Source of the DNA: Prevotella sp.
GTDB lineage: Bacteria > Bacteroidota > Bacteroidia > Bacteroidales > Bacteroidaceae
Length of the DNA stretch: 64,000 nucleotides
Direction of reading: 5' to 3'
Assembly (NCBI GenBank): GCA_017619445.1
Contig: JAFZSI010000017.1
Coordinates: 1 to 64,000 of the forward strand
Positions 1-8,022 of this stretch are shown piece by piece (position 1 is the stretch's first letter; each line of letters begins with the position of its first letter). A program made the position numbers and the translations under genes. Below the pieces are notes generated by a model, which saw nothing but the letters and a program-made list of their open reading frames with translations, had not been told where the DNA came from and made no database searches.

Positions 1-821
1 GCGTGGTTCACCTCGATGTTCACCTTGAAGTCCTTGTCAAGGCCGTGAGCGCGGAGGAAGCCGCATACGGTCTCGGTGTCAACGTCATACTGGTGCTTGC
101 TGGGCTCCATGGGCTTGGGCTCGATGAGGAATGTGCCCTTGAATCCCTTGCTGCGTGCATAGTCGCGGGCCATAGTGAGCATGGTGGCCATGTGCTCCTT
201 CTCGCGCTTCTGGTCGGTGTTGAGCAGGCTCATGTAGCCCTCGCGTCCGCCCCAGAACACGTAGTTCTGACCGCCGAGCTTGATGGTGGCGTCGATGGCG
301 TTCTTAATCTGCACGATGGCACGGGCAACAACGTCGAAGTCGGGGTTGGTGCTGGCACCATTCATATAGCGCTTGTTGCTGAACACGTTGGCGGTTCCCC
401 AGAGGTTTTTGATGTTGGGATACTGCTTCATCTTCTCCAGGGCATAGTCGGTGATGGCCTTCATGCGAGCCTCGTACTCCTCAACGGTTGCGCCCTCTTC
501 AACGAGGTCAACATCGTGGAAGCAGAAGTACTCGATGCCGAGCTTGTCCATGATTTCGAAGCCAGCGTCCATCTTGTCCTTGGCGCGCTGCACAGCGTCG
601 TCGGCCTTGTCCCACTCATAGCAGCGGGTCTGTCCGCCAAACGGGTCGCCGCTGGCCTGGCCAAGTGTGTGCCACCAAGCCATAGCAAACTTCAGCCAGT
701 CTTTCATCTTCTTGCCCATCACAACCTTTTCGGGCTCATAGTAATGGAATGCCATTACGTTCTTACTCTCTTTTCCTTCGAAAGGAATTTTACCGGTAAA
801 CGGAAAATACTCTTTTGCCAT
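1..821 (-). CDS. xylA: Xylose isomerase, C-terminus cut by window edge
   Basis: Cytoplasmic enzyme that converts D-xylose to D-xylulose. The first 273 codons are visible out of about 440 usual for class II xylose isomerases; the rest lies left of position 1. Seen directly: YFCFHDVD with the catalytic-type His near residue 102, WGTANVFSNKRYMNGA at about 141, and WGGREGYMSLLNTD at about 190, all hallmarks of the family. The start MAKEYFP is the ATG at 821, and no in-frame alternative lies upstream close by. It follows xylB on the same strand after 122 bp, so the pair probably forms a xylose operon read xylB then xylA. The identification is firm; only the truncation limits it. Confidence 0.97.
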   Translation of the reverse strand, partial: MAKEYFPFTGKIPFEGKESKNVMAFHYYEPEKVVMGKKMKDWLKFAMAWWHTLGQASGDPFGGQTRCYEWDKADDAVQRAKDKMDAGFEIMDKLGIEYFCFHDVDLVEEGATVEEYEARMKAITDYALEKMKQYPNIKNLWGTANVFSNKRYMNGASTNPDFDVVARAIVQIKNAIDATIKLGGQNYVFWGGREGYMSLLNTDQKREKEHMATMLTMARDYARSKGFKGTFLIEPKPMEPSKHQYDVDTETVCGFLRAHGLDKDFKVNIEVNH

Positions 822-943
822 AATTTTTGTTTAAAATATTAAGAAATTAGTGATTTGAAAATTTACTATTTGTTATAACGTAAAAACTATTGTTTTTATT
901 TGATTCATTAAGACACTTTAAGCCTCTATATTTTTCTTTAAGC

Positions 944-2434
944 TTAGATGCTTTTCTCGAGCGTCTCTTTCCATGCTGCGTATGCGGCCAGATACTCGTT
1001 GCGCTTCTGCACGTCGGGCTCAATGACGGCCAGTTTCTTGAGCGTTGCGAAGGCCTCGTCGTTGTCCTTGTAGATGCCGCAACCCATTCCTGCGCCCTTT
1101 GCTGCACCCACGGAGCCGTCGGTCTCGTAGAGCTCGATGGTGGCGCCGCTGACGCCTGCGAGGGTGTTGCGGAAGATGTCGCTGAGGAACATGTTGGCCT
1201 TTCCGGCGTGAATCTTGCGGATGTCCATGCCCATCTGCTGCATGATTTCCATGCCGTAGCAGAACGAGAACACGATGCCTTCCTGGGCGGCGCGCATGAT
1301 GTGGGCCTTGGAGTGCTTGTTGAAGTTGACGCCGTTGATAGAGCAGCCAATCTCGCGGTTCTCAAGCACACGCTCGGCACCGTTGCCGAATGGGATAATC
1401 CTTACTCCCTCGCTGCCGATGGGGATGTTCTCCATCATGACGTTCATGTCGGCATAGCTGATGCCCTCGGGAGCCACGTTGCGGCGCACCCAGGCGTTGA
1501 GAATGCCTGTGCCGTTGATGCAGAGCAGCACGCCCAGACGGTCGAGGTCGGTGGTGTAGTTGACGTGTGCGAAGGTGTTGACACGGCTCTTGGGGTCGTA
1601 GTTGGCCTCACCCAAAACGCCATAGACAACGCCTGATGTGCCTGCAGTTGAGGCAATCTCACCCGGGTTGAACACATTGAGCGAAAGGGCATTGTTAGGC
1701 TGATCGCCGCCACGATAGCTGATGGGCGTGCCCTCCTTGAGGCCCAGCTCGGCGGCTGCGGCGGCACAAAGCTCGCCCTGCACGCTGAACGTGGGAACGA
1801 TGTCGGGAATAATGCTCTCGTCGAAGCCGAAATAGTCGAACAGGAACTTGGCGGGACGCTTCTCCTTGAAGTCCCACATCATGCCTTCGCTCAGGCCGCT
1901 GATGGTGGTGTTGGCCACGCCGCTGAGCTTCATGGCGATATAGTCGCCGGGGAGCATGATTTTGTCAACCTTCTCAAACACACTTGGCTCGTTTTCTTTC
2001 ACCCATGCCAGCTTGGAGGCCGTGAAATTGCCCGGCGAGTTGAGCAGATGACTCAGGCACTGGTCGCTACCCAGCTCGTTGAAAGCCTTCTCGCCGTAGG
2101 GAACAGCGCGAGAGTCGCACCAGATGATGCTGGGGCGCAACACCTGCTGATACTTGTCAACGCACACCAGGCCGTGCATCTGATAAGAGATGCCGATGGC
2201 CTTCACGTCGTCGGCAGTAGCACCAGCCTCGAACATGATTTTCTTCAAACTAAGCTTAGCGTTATCCCACCACATCTGCGGGTCCTGCTCTGCCCAACCA
2301 GCCTTGACGGCGGTGATGGGAGCCTCTGACTCGGGATAAAACGCAGTAGCCACACAGGCGCCGCTATCGGCGTCAACCAACGATGCTTTGACAGAACTGC
2401 TGCCAACATCGAAGCCTAATAAAAATCTTGCCAT
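944..2434 (-). CDS. xylB: Xylulokinase (FGGY family)
   Basis: Phosphorylates D-xylulose to xylulose 5-phosphate, the entry to the pentose phosphate pathway. The 496 residues match the usual FGGY kinase length. The N-terminal ATPase motif LLGFDVGSSSVKASLVD is clear. GGDQPNNALSLN (around residue 243) and AGTSGVVYGV (around 265) fit the substrate and nucleotide lobes, and MQMGMDIRKIHAGKANMFL near residue 400 fits the C-terminal FGGY region. The adjacent xylA supports xylose rather than another sugar as substrate. An AT-rich palindrome just upstream of the start may be an operator. Confidence 0.95.
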   Translation of the reverse strand: MARFLLGFDVGSSSVKASLVDADSGACVATAFYPESEAPITAVKAGWAEQDPQMWWDNAKLSLKKIMFEAGATADDVKAIGISYQMHGLVCVDKYQQVLRPSIIWCDSRAVPYGEKAFNELGSDQCLSHLLNSPGNFTASKLAWVKENEPSVFEKVDKIMLPGDYIAMKLSGVANTTISGLSEGMMWDFKEKRPAKFLFDYFGFDESIIPDIVPTFSVQGELCAAAAAELGLKEGTPISYRGGDQPNNALSLNVFNPGEIASTAGTSGVVYGVLGEANYDPKSRVNTFAHVNYTTDLDRLGVLLCINGTGILNAWVRRNVAPEGISYADMNVMMENIPIGSEGVRIIPFGNGAERVLENREIGCSINGVNFNKHSKAHIMRAAQEGIVFSFCYGMEIMQQMGMDIRKIHAGKANMFLSDIFRNTLAGVSGATIELYETDGSVGAAKGAGMGCGIYKDNDEAFATLKKLAVIEPDVQKRNEYLAAYAAWKETLEKSI

Positions 2435-2439
2435 TTTTT

Positions 2440-2482
2440 CCGTATTTATATATAAATAACCGTTTTATATATTATAATACGG
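2440..2482 (-). promoter_or_regulatory. Candidate xyl operator palindromes upstream of xylB
   Basis: Immediately upstream of the xylB start (2434) are a perfect 12-bp palindrome TTTATATATAAA (2445-2456) and an outer inverted repeat CCGTATT (2440-2446) / AATACGG (2476-2482). Xylose genes in Bacteroidota are commonly repressor controlled, so this is a reasonable operator site, but the regulator is not in the window and the site may also be part of an AT-rich promoter. Inference only. Confidence 0.3.
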
Positions 2483-2513
2483 ACAAGCGGAGAAATCCCC
2501 CTAAAAAAGTTTG

Positions 2514-2843
2514 CTAAAAAAGCGACAACGACAAATCCTCTTGCCGCACGGGCGCATCGTCATCCTCCTCGGGGTCGCAGAACTGTAGCATCAACTGGCG
2601 TGACTCCGCTGAATTGGCGTTCAGCCGATAGATGCCGCGCTCGGTCTTTTCCACCAACGAGTCGGCCGACTTGGAGTTGCGGAGCAGATAGGAGGAAACA
2701 AAGCGGTGAACTTCCTCGAAATCAACCGTTTCGAAGAATGTGTTCGAGGCATTATACACGTGGCGGGCTATCTTTGCCACGCTCAGCCCTTCGGCTCCTG
2801 CCTCGGTCAAGATGCGCAATATGTGGCGTTCGTAATTGTTCAC
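2514..2843 (-). CDS. Small winged-helix-like hypothetical protein
   Basis: The 109-residue product has a helix-turn-helix-like N-terminus: ILRILTEAGAEGLSVAKIAR followed by a helix and the beta-wing-like stretch VEKTERGIYRLN. The C-terminus is acidic (CDPEEDDD). There is no signal peptide or membrane segment. I do not recognise a named family, but the pattern (helices 1-3, then a wing) suggests a DNA-binding winged helix conserved in Bacteroidota. It lies between xylB (minus, 79 bp away) and the next minus-strand gene. A terminator for the gene upstream of it sits at 2884-2922, so it is probably transcribed separately. Confidence 0.6.
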   Translation of the reverse strand: MNNYERHILRILTEAGAEGLSVAKIARHVYNASNTFFETVDFEEVHRFVSSYLLRNSKSADSLVEKTERGIYRLNANSAESRQLMLQFCDPEEDDDAPVRQEDLSLSLF

Positions 2844-2883
2844 AAGCTTTGTGTTTCTATCCTTTTACTCCACATGAAAAACG

Positions 2884-2922
2884 AAAAAAAGGGACCGGTA
2901 AACCTTCGTTTTACCAGCCCCC
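2884..2922 (-). terminator. Intrinsic terminator of the histone-like gene
   Basis: Read on the minus strand, a GC-rich inverted repeat (CTGGTAAA ... TTTACCGG, with flanking G and C runs) closes over a short loop and is followed by seven T residues (plus-strand A run 2884-2890). It lies 25 bp after the stop of the gene at 2947-3243. Stem, loop and T-tract are all visible. Confidence 0.8.
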
Positions 2923-2946
2923 TTCTATATTGTCCTTTTCGGTTTA

Positions 2947-3243
2947 TTAAGCCAGAGCGAGCTTACCCTCAGCGTCGGCAACCTTACCCTCTTTCAGAAG
3001 CCAGCCCAGACCGAGCAGAGCCTCTTCGTTGGAAATCTTTGCTGCCTTTGCAATCTCAGCTACTGTAAGAGCCTTCTCAGCTGTTGCCAGAGCCTGATAA
3101 ACGTCACCAGCCTTGAAACCTACTGTTTCAGCGTTGATAACCAGAGCGGCCTTCTTGGTAGCGCACTTCTTTACTGTTGCTTTCTTCTCAGCTGCCTCTT
3201 TGGGAGCTGCAGCCTTCTTTGTTGTTGCTTTCTTTTCTGCCAT
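2947..3243 (-). CDS. Histone H1-like tail plus winged-helix protein (DUF2582-like)
   Basis: The 98-residue protein has two parts. Residues 1-33 are a Lys/Ala-rich tail (AEKKATTKKAAAPKEAAEKK and on), and residues 34-98 form a compact winged-helix-like domain containing VGFKAGDVYQAL, ALTVAEIAKAAKI and ALLGLGWLLKEGKV. The C-terminal half resembles the DUF2582 winged-helix family. The tail is composed like eukaryotic H1 or bacterial Hc1-type tails, which bind DNA non-specifically. A role in nucleoid structure is inferred. It is a monocistronic unit with its own -7 element at 3304-3311 and a strong terminator. High expression is plausible from the compact promoter and terminator. Confidence 0.75.
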   Translation of the reverse strand: MAEKKATTKKAAAPKEAAEKKATVKKCATKKAALVINAETVGFKAGDVYQALATAEKALTVAEIAKAAKISNEEALLGLGWLLKEGKVADAEGKLALA

Positions 3244-3303
3244 AATTTAGTAATACTTTAATTTTTGCTGAACTATTTCTGTATCAGCTTCTTTAATCGG
3301 GTG

Positions 3304-3311
3304 CAAAGTTA
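3304..3311 (-). promoter_or_regulatory. -7 element of the histone-like gene
   Basis: The minus-strand sequence TAACTTTG matches the Bacteroidota primary sigma -7 consensus TAnnTTTG exactly and lies about 60 bp upstream of the start codon at 3243. Confidence 0.65.
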
Positions 3312-3384
3312 ATGCATTTCTTTGAAATGTGCATCTTTTTTGGGCAGAAAAGTTGCTGTTTGTAAGCACCAAAGGGGGCAAATG

Positions 3385-5148
3385 TCAATTTTCTTGACTT
3401 AAATCAACTTTCAGGCACAATTCGTCGAGCTGTTTGGGGTCCAATTCGTTAGGAGCGTCGAGCATCACGTCGCGTCCGCTGTTGTTTTTCGGGAACGCAA
3501 TGCAGTCGCGGATGGAGTCCAAACCGGCCATGATGCTCACGAAGCGGTCCAGTCCGAAGGCAAGTCCGGCGTGGGGCGGAGCGCCATACTTGAATGCGTT
3601 GATGAGGAAACCGAACTGGGCCATAGCGCGCTCGGGTGTGAAGCCGAGAATCTGGAACATCTTCTCCTGCAGCTTACCGTCGTGAATACGCAACGAACCG
3701 CCGCCCAACTCAACACCATTGCAAACAAAGTCGTAGGCCACGGCGCGAACCTTGGCCGGGTCGGTGTCGAGCAGCGGAATGTCGTCGGGGTTGGGCAAGG
3801 TGAACGGATGGTGCGTGGCCATGAGGCGCTGCTCCTCGTCGCTCCACTCAAACAGCGGGAAGTCCACAATCCACAGGCACACGAACTTGTCCTTGTCGCG
3901 CAGTCCCAAACGCTCGCCCATCTCCAGTCGGAGCGTGCAGAGCTGGGTGCGGGTCTTGTTGGCATTGTCGCCACTCATGATGAGCACCAGGTCGCCGTCG
4001 GCGGCACCCGTGGCTTGCTTGACGTTCTGCCACACCTCGGGCGTGTAGAACTTGTCAACCGAAGACTTGACCGTGCCGTCCTCGTTGAACTTCACATATA
4101 CCAGTCCCTTGGCTCCCACCTGTGGGCGTTTCACAAAGTCAACCAGCTGGTCGAGCTGTTTGCGGGTGTAATTGGCGCATCCGGGCACGCAGATGGCTCC
4201 GATATACTCGGCATCGTTGAACACGGGGAACGTGCCGGTGCCCTTGAGCTGGTCTTTCAGCTCCACAAACTCCATTCCGAAGCGCAGGTCGGGCTTGTCG
4301 CTGCCGAAACGCCGCATGGCCTCGTGCCAAGTCATGCGCTGAAGCTCAGGCAGTTCCACGCCACGCACCTCGCGGAACAAGTGGCGGGCCATATCCTCGA
4401 ACAACTGCAGCACATCTTCCTGCTCCACAAACGACATTTCGCAGTCTATCTGCGTAAACTCGGGCTGACGGTCGGCGCGCAGGTCCTCGTCGCGAAAACA
4501 TTTGGCGATTTGGAAATAACGGTCGAAGCCGCTCACCATGAGCAACTGCTTCAACGTCTGCGGGCTTTGCGGCAAGGCGTAGAACTGACCGGGGTTCATG
4601 CGCGAGGGAACGACAAAGTCGCGCGCACCCTCGGGCGTTGAGCCGATAAGGATGGGCGTCTCCACCTCGATGAAATCCTTTGAGTCGAGGAAATTGCGGA
4701 TGAGGATGGTCATGCGGTGGCGCAACTCCAGGTTTTTGCGAACGGCTGCGCGGCGCAGGTCAAGATAGCGGTACTTCATGCGAATGTCGTCGCCCCCGTC
4801 GGTATTGTCCTCGATGGTAAACGGCGGTGTGATGCTCTCGCTCAGGATGTTGAGCTCGCTGACAAGAATCTCGATGTCGCCCGTGGGCATCTTGGCATTC
4901 TTCGACTCGCGCTCGCTCACACAGCCTTTCACCTGGATGCAATACTCGCGGCCCAGCTTGTTGGCACGCTCGCAAAGCGAGGCGTCAACGGCCTCGTTGA
5001 AAACCAGCTGCGTGATGCCATAACGGTCGCGCACATCGACAAACGTCATTCCGCCCATCTTGCGCGTGCGCTGAACCCAACCGGCCAGCGTCACCTGCTT
5101 GCCGGCATCGGAGAGGCGAAGCTCCCCACATGTGTTTGTTCTGTACAT
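3385..5148 (-). CDS. aspS: Aspartate--tRNA ligase
   Basis: Cytoplasmic class II aminoacyl-tRNA synthetase that charges tRNA-Asp. The 587 residues are the bacterial-type length. The N-terminal OB-fold anticodon domain includes [20 protein letters not shown]. Motif 2 is seen as [19 protein letters not shown], and motif 3 as GLAFGLDRF at about residue 530. Between them a bacterial GAD-type insertion is expected from the length. The start [10 protein letters not shown] at 5148 fits the family N-terminus. A candidate promoter at 5472-5479 implies an unusually long leader of about 320 nt that contains a 21-nt repeat array. Confidence 0.97.
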   Translation of the reverse strand: MYRTNTCGELRLSDAGKQVTLAGWVQRTRKMGGMTFVDVRDRYGITQLVFNEAVDASLCERANKLGREYCIQVKGCVSERESKNAKMPTGDIEILVSELNILSESITPPFTIEDNTDGGDDIRMKYRYLDLRRAAVRKNLELRHRMTILIRNFLDSKDFIEVETPILIGSTPEGARDFVVPSRMNPGQFYALPQSPQTLKQLLMVSGFDRYFQIAKCFRDEDLRADRQPEFTQIDCEMSFVEQEDVLQLFEDMARHLFREVRGVELPELQRMTWHEAMRRFGSDKPDLRFGMEFVELKDQLKGTGTFPVFNDAEYIGAICVPGCANYTRKQLDQLVDFVKRPQVGAKGLVYVKFNEDGTVKSSVDKFYTPEVWQNVKQATGAADGDLVLIMSGDNANKTRTQLCTLRLEMGERLGLRDKDKFVCLWIVDFPLFEWSDEEQRLMATHHPFTLPNPDDIPLLDTDPAKVRAVAYDFVCNGVELGGGSLRIHDGKLQEKMFQILGFTPERAMAQFGFLINAFKYGAPPHAGLAFGLDRFVSIMAGLDSIRDCIAFPKNNSGRDVMLDAPNELDPKQLDELCLKVDLSQEN

Positions 5149-5279
5149 GATTGTTATCTGTTTTTTCGTTTATTGTTTCTGTTGTTATCGGGTTGCCATA
5201 CCCCACCCTGGCCGTCACAGTTCCCCATGTTAATCGGCTCATTCTCGGGGTGGCGGAACCATTGTTTTGCGTTACGTGC

Positions 5280-5384
5280 AAATTCTCTAGAAAATTTCAA
5301 CGTAAAGCATCGCTTTATTTCCGTAAAGTGCCACTTTACGCTCGTAAAGCATTACTTTGTATTCGTAAAGTGCCACTTTGTGAA
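5280..5384. repeat. 21-nt repeat array, locus A
   Basis: A cap AAATTCTCTAGAAAATTT (5280-5297, then CAA) is followed by four consecutive 21-nt units starting at 5301, 5322, 5343 and 5364. Each unit begins CGTAAAG; cores alternate between AAAGCATnRCTTT and the palindrome AAAGTGCCACTTT. It lies between divergent aspS and the DUF1573 gene, apparently within the aspS leader. Related arrays occur at five other loci. Confidence 0.9.
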
Positions 5385-5471
5385 AACAGCTCCCCACTCC
5401 ACGCGCTCAGAGCGCACTCCAGGGGCTGCAATCTGGCACCGCCAGGGGGCATTTTTCCCCGTAAGGACATG

Positions 5472-5479
5472 CAAAATTA
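5472..5479 (-). promoter_or_regulatory. -7 element, probable aspS promoter
   Basis: The minus-strand sequence TAATTTTG matches TAnnTTTG. If used, it gives aspS a 5' leader of about 320 nt that includes repeat array A. The remaining leader shows only GC-rich short palindromes and no recognisable riboswitch. Confidence 0.55.
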
Positions 5480-5554
5480 GTGAATAAATAACGGATACGG
5501 CAAAATTTTATCTTAAATTTTTCAAAAAATAGCACTACTCTCAACTATAATTAT

Positions 5555-5562
5555 TATTTTTG
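5555..5562 (+). promoter_or_regulatory. -7 element for the DUF1573 gene
   Basis: TATTTTTG matches the TAnnTTTG consensus and sits 31 bp upstream of the ATG at 5594. Confidence 0.6.
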
Positions 5563-5593
5563 CACCCGCATAAACAATCAAAAACCGAACAAG

Positions 5594-5986
5594 ATGAAAA
5601 AGATTTTAATGATAACCATGCTGATGCTCGCCGTCTGCACCATGGCTTCAGCACAAAAACAGGCGGAAATCAAGTTTGACAAACTGACCCACGACTTCGG
5701 GACATTCTCGGAGAGCAACCCCGTGGTGGAGTGCACATTCACGTTCAAGAACGTGGGCGACGCACCGCTCGTCATCAACCAGGCTCTGGCCGCTTGTGGA
5801 TGCACCGTGCCCTCGTACACCAAGGAGCCCATCGCCCCTGGTGCTCAGGGAAGCATCAAGGTGACCTACAACGGCAAGGGTAAGTTCCCCGGACATTTCA
5901 AGAAGACTATAACCGTCAGAACCAACGGCAAGACGGAACTGACGCGCCTCTATATTGAAGGAAACATGGAGGAGGCGAAAAAATAG
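5594..5986 (+). CDS. Secreted DUF1573 domain protein
   Basis: The 130-residue protein has a signal peptide (MKKILMITMLMLAVCTMASAQ) and one DUF1573 immunoglobulin-like domain. Diagnostic segments are THDFGTFSE, CTFTFKNVGDAPLVI and AACGCTVPSYTKEPIAPG, where the CGC motif is typical of the family. It is predicted to be periplasmic or surface exposed. The family is abundant in Bacteroidota and its function is not known. The gene is monocistronic: its own -7 element lies at 5555, and downstream is a 27-bp inverted repeat shared with the convergent PH-domain gene. Confidence 0.85.
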   Translation: MKKILMITMLMLAVCTMASAQKQAEIKFDKLTHDFGTFSESNPVVECTFTFKNVGDAPLVINQALAACGCTVPSYTKEPIAPGAQGSIKVTYNGKGKFPGHFKKTITVRTNGKTELTRLYIEGNMEEAKK

Positions 5987-6006
5987 CGATTCGTCCTTAA
6001 GCAAAG

Positions 6007-6086
6007 AGATACGAGTTACGAGTTATGATTACCGTTTCAGAAGGTGTTCAAAAGCCTTGGGTAATCATAACTCGTAACTCGTATCT
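6007..6086. terminator. Long inverted repeat between convergent genes (copy H1)
   Basis: A perfect 27-bp inverted repeat has arms at 6007-6033 and 6060-6086 and a 26-nt loop. The inner arm reads GTTATGATTACC. It lies exactly between convergent genes ending at 5986 and 6110 and could terminate both. It has no T-tract, so the terminator role is inferred from position; related copies lie in the other convergent gaps at 13.3 and 15.6 kb. Confidence 0.7.
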
Positions 6087-6109
6087 GTATCTTGTAACGC
6101 TTAGAAACG

Positions 6110-6580
6110 CTATGAGTCGTCGCGCAGGTGGTCAATCTGCTGGTTGATGAGCGTCTGGAAACGCACGGGCGCCTGAATGTACTTATAGTCGTTCTCGGCC
6201 TCGCCTGTGGTGCTGACAACCACGGTGCCGTAGTTGAGCAGGCGGCCCATGATGCTCTGGCTGAGCTGCACACCCTCGCACTTGCGGAGCAGAATCTCGC
6301 GCGACTCGCGGCGCACGATGCCCACCTTCTCTATCAGGCGGCGGTTGGTGAGAATATACTTGCGGTTGCCGTGAATCACGAGTATGCTGATAAAGGCTAT
6401 CACCAGCAGGATGGCTGCCAGAATGCCCTGATAGGAATAGACCTCGGGCGAAATCTGAAACACAAACAGGATGAGTGCCAGCAATATGAGCACGGCTGGT
6501 TTCCAATACACGATGTAGTGAAGCTGGGCGCGCATGATAATCTGCTCGCCCTCCATCAGGTTTTGTTCAATATATCCCAT
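6110..6580 (-). CDS. Membrane protein with bacterial PH domain
   Basis: The 156-residue protein begins MGYIEQNLMEGEQIIMRAQLHY, the typical pre-membrane segment of the YdbS-like family. Two hydrophobic helices follow (AVLILLALILFVFQIS and ILAAILLVIAFISILVI). A cytoplasmic bPH_2-like domain comes next with NRKYILTNRRLIEKVGI and GTVVVSTTGEAENDYKYI. Function in this family is not established. It ends convergently with the DUF1573 gene. Confidence 0.8.
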   Translation of the reverse strand: MGYIEQNLMEGEQIIMRAQLHYIVYWKPAVLILLALILFVFQISPEVYSYQGILAAILLVIAFISILVIHGNRKYILTNRRLIEKVGIVRRESREILLRKCEGVQLSQSIMGRLLNYGTVVVSTTGEAENDYKYIQAPVRFQTLINQQIDHLRDDS

Positions 6581-6711
6581 AATCTTTGAGTGTTGAGTGT
6601 TTGAGTGTTTGATATTAAGTTTTATAATTTTTTGTGCAACCCATTATATATAAAAAAGGTGGAACGTTGCGAGCATCATCACTCCACAACCTTTCCACCT
6701 TTTACCTTGAG

Positions 6712-6783
6712 AGGTGCGTGGCGGATTCGAACCGCCGTTGACGGTTTTGCAGACCGTTGACTAAGCCACTCATCCAACGCACC
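6712..6783 (-). tRNA. tRNA-Cys (GCA)
   Basis: A cloverleaf is readable on the minus strand. The acceptor arm pairs GGTGCGT with ACGCACC, the anticodon stem ACGGT/ACCGT encloses the loop CTGCAAA with anticodon GCA, and the T arm is GGCGGTTCGAATCCGCC. The discriminator is U, as expected for tRNA-Cys. CCA is not encoded. Confidence 0.95.
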
Positions 6784-6801
6784 CTTTTCGGTTTGCGGAT
6801 G

Positions 6802-6809
6802 CAAAGGTA
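6802..6809 (-). promoter_or_regulatory. -7 element of tRNA-Cys
   Basis: The minus-strand sequence TACCTTTG, an exact TAnnTTTG match, lies 18 bp upstream of the mature 5' end of the tRNA. Confidence 0.65.
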
Positions 6810-6815
6810 ATGTAT

Positions 6816-7004
6816 TTATTTTGTTCCGCCAAATTTTTCACAGTTTTTTTTGCGGGCCGCTACTTTGCGCTGCGCGTCGCGCAACGCGCAGCCTTGGCAA
6901 CCGCGGCAAGGATCGTCGGGCGCACGAAACGCCTCATAGACCCTCCATCCGGCATAAACGGCCGACGCGGCAACCACAATCCCGACAAGCAACATTTCTG
7001 CCAT
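6816..7004 (-). CDS. FeoB-associated-type Cys-rich small membrane protein
   Basis: The 62-residue product has one N-terminal membrane helix (MLLVGIVVAASAVYAGW) followed by a short Cys motif (DDPCRGCQGCALRD) and a basic tail. This is the layout of the FeoB-associated Cys-rich membrane protein family. The members I know of accompany ferrous iron transporters, but no feoA or feoB lies in this window. It starts 6 bp after the stop of the upstream small membrane gene, so both are probably co-transcribed from the -7 element at 7283-7290. The stop lies 29 bp from the tRNA-Cys gene. Confidence 0.7.
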   Translation of the reverse strand: MAEMLLVGIVVAASAVYAGWRVYEAFRAPDDPCRGCQGCALRDAQRKVAARKKNCEKFGGTK

Positions 7005-7010
7005 AAGTCC

Positions 7011-7235
7011 TTATCCATTTTCTTCCTCCTCTCTGCGAGCATCGCGTTTGTCCTTCCATTTCATAATCAGCCAATAGGCACCTGCCAACACCACGCCCAA
7101 CGCCACAGCATGAAACAGCAGGCTCATGGCATCGTCGCGCACCGAAATAATGAATACTGGTATCAGAAACAAAACACCCATCACCTTGGCACGGCTCTTG
7201 GCGGTTTCCAGACGTTCGTCGTTATTTGTGTCCAT
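7011..7235 (-). CDS. Small two-helix membrane protein, unknown function
   Basis: The 74-residue product has a short hydrophilic N-terminus, two hydrophobic segments (VMGVLFLIPVFIISV and LLFHAVALGVVLAGAYWLIM) and a charged C-terminal tail (KWKDKRDARREEEENG). It has no recognised family. It is the first gene of a two-gene unit with the Cys-rich membrane protein, separated by only 6 bp, so a shared membrane role is possible but unproven. Confidence 0.6.
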   Translation of the reverse strand: MDTNNDERLETAKSRAKVMGVLFLIPVFIISVRDDAMSLLFHAVALGVVLAGAYWLIMKWKDKRDARREEEENG

Positions 7236-7282
7236 TATGCTAAAAAATGTTTTAGAGTGTTATACAACATACATTTTCGGCA

Positions 7283-7290
7283 CAAAAATA
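7283..7290 (-). promoter_or_regulatory. -7 element of the small membrane gene pair
   Basis: The minus-strand sequence TATTTTTG matches TAnnTTTG and lies 48 bp upstream of the start at 7235. Confidence 0.55.
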
Positions 7291-7342
7291 TATGAAAAGT
7301 TTGTAATTTCAAAATTTATTTGCGAGAAAAGAAAGAAATTCG

Positions 7343-7350
7343 TAATTTTG
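7343..7350 (+). promoter_or_regulatory. -7 element of the YkvA-like gene
   Basis: TAATTTTG matches TAnnTTTG and lies 23 bp upstream of the ATG at 7374. Confidence 0.6.
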
Positions 7351-7373
7351 CGCAAAAATAATGCTTTCCGCCT

Positions 7374-7772
7374 ATGGAGTTACCTGATTTCATGTCATAC
7401 GCCAACAAATTCTCACAAAAAGGATTTGTTGAAAAAATATCACGAATAGCCAAGCGGGCTGGCTCAAAACTGGTTTATGCCGCACTCGTGCTCTACTACA
7501 CCCTGCAAAGCGACAAGATTGCCGTCAAAGACAAGGCCATCATCATCGGGGCGCTCGGCTATCTGATCAGCCCGCTTGATGTCATTCCCGACGCCATACC
7601 TATCGCAGGACTGGGCGACGACATGGCCGTGCTGCTCTACGTGCTCAATAAAGTGTGGGGCAACGTGCCCGACGACGTGAAGGAGAAAGCAAAAACGCGC
7701 CTGAACAAATGGTTCGACGAAGACGAAATCAACGAGATTGAAGACTTGTTCAATCCCGACCAAAGCATGTAA
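7374..7772 (+). CDS. YkvA family (DUF1232) membrane-associated protein
   Basis: The 132-residue product carries the DUF1232 signature: ALVLYYTLQS, then KDKAIIIGALGYLISPLDVIPDAIPIAGLGDD, in which the conserved core YLISPLDVIPD is seen. This segment is usually membrane embedded. Function is unknown across the family. The chosen start (MELPDFMSYAN) follows the -7 element at 7343 by 23 bp; MSYAN at 7392 is an alternative. It appears to be monocistronic. Confidence 0.8.
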   Translation: MELPDFMSYANKFSQKGFVEKISRIAKRAGSKLVYAALVLYYTLQSDKIAVKDKAIIIGALGYLISPLDVIPDAIPIAGLGDDMAVLLYVLNKVWGNVPDDVKEKAKTRLNKWFDEDEINEIEDLFNPDQSM

Positions 7773-7849
7773 ACAACAACACATAAGAAAAGATTCTCTG
7801 CCCTGCTTGCCGACGCAAACAGGGCGGTTTTCATTTCATCACAAGCCTA

Positions 7850-7986
7850 TTCCATCAGGAGGTAGCAGCATCAAGAAAGCATGCGAAGACCTGAAAGCCG
7901 CTTATCCAGATGTAAAATGGAAGGATGGCAAACTACTGAATCGCGCCAGCAAACAGGAATTAGAATCTTGGGTAAAAGGATTGTAA
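7850..7986 (+). pseudogene. Short open-frame fragment, possible gene remnant
   Basis: An open frame ending at 7986 encodes a coherent, charged peptide (KKACEDLKAAYPDVKWKDG, then LLNRASKQELESWVKGL) that looks like the C-terminus of a soluble protein. The part of the frame further upstream reads through the end of the YkvA-like gene and a hairpin, so the natural N-terminus is not obvious. It is either a small gene with an unrecognised start or a remnant. No family is recognised. Confidence 0.3.
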
Positions 7987-8022
7987 AAAAGGATTCTTTT
8001 TCCAAATTTTTTTAAAAAACAA

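Noticed and set aside
3571..4641. 356-codon plus-strand ORF antisense to aspS
   Set aside because: aspS on the minus strand has all class II motifs; the antisense frame has no recognisable domain and is a codon-bias shadow.
5280..5384. CRISPR array
   Set aside because: Units are contiguous, vary in sequence and have no spacers; no cas genes are in the window.
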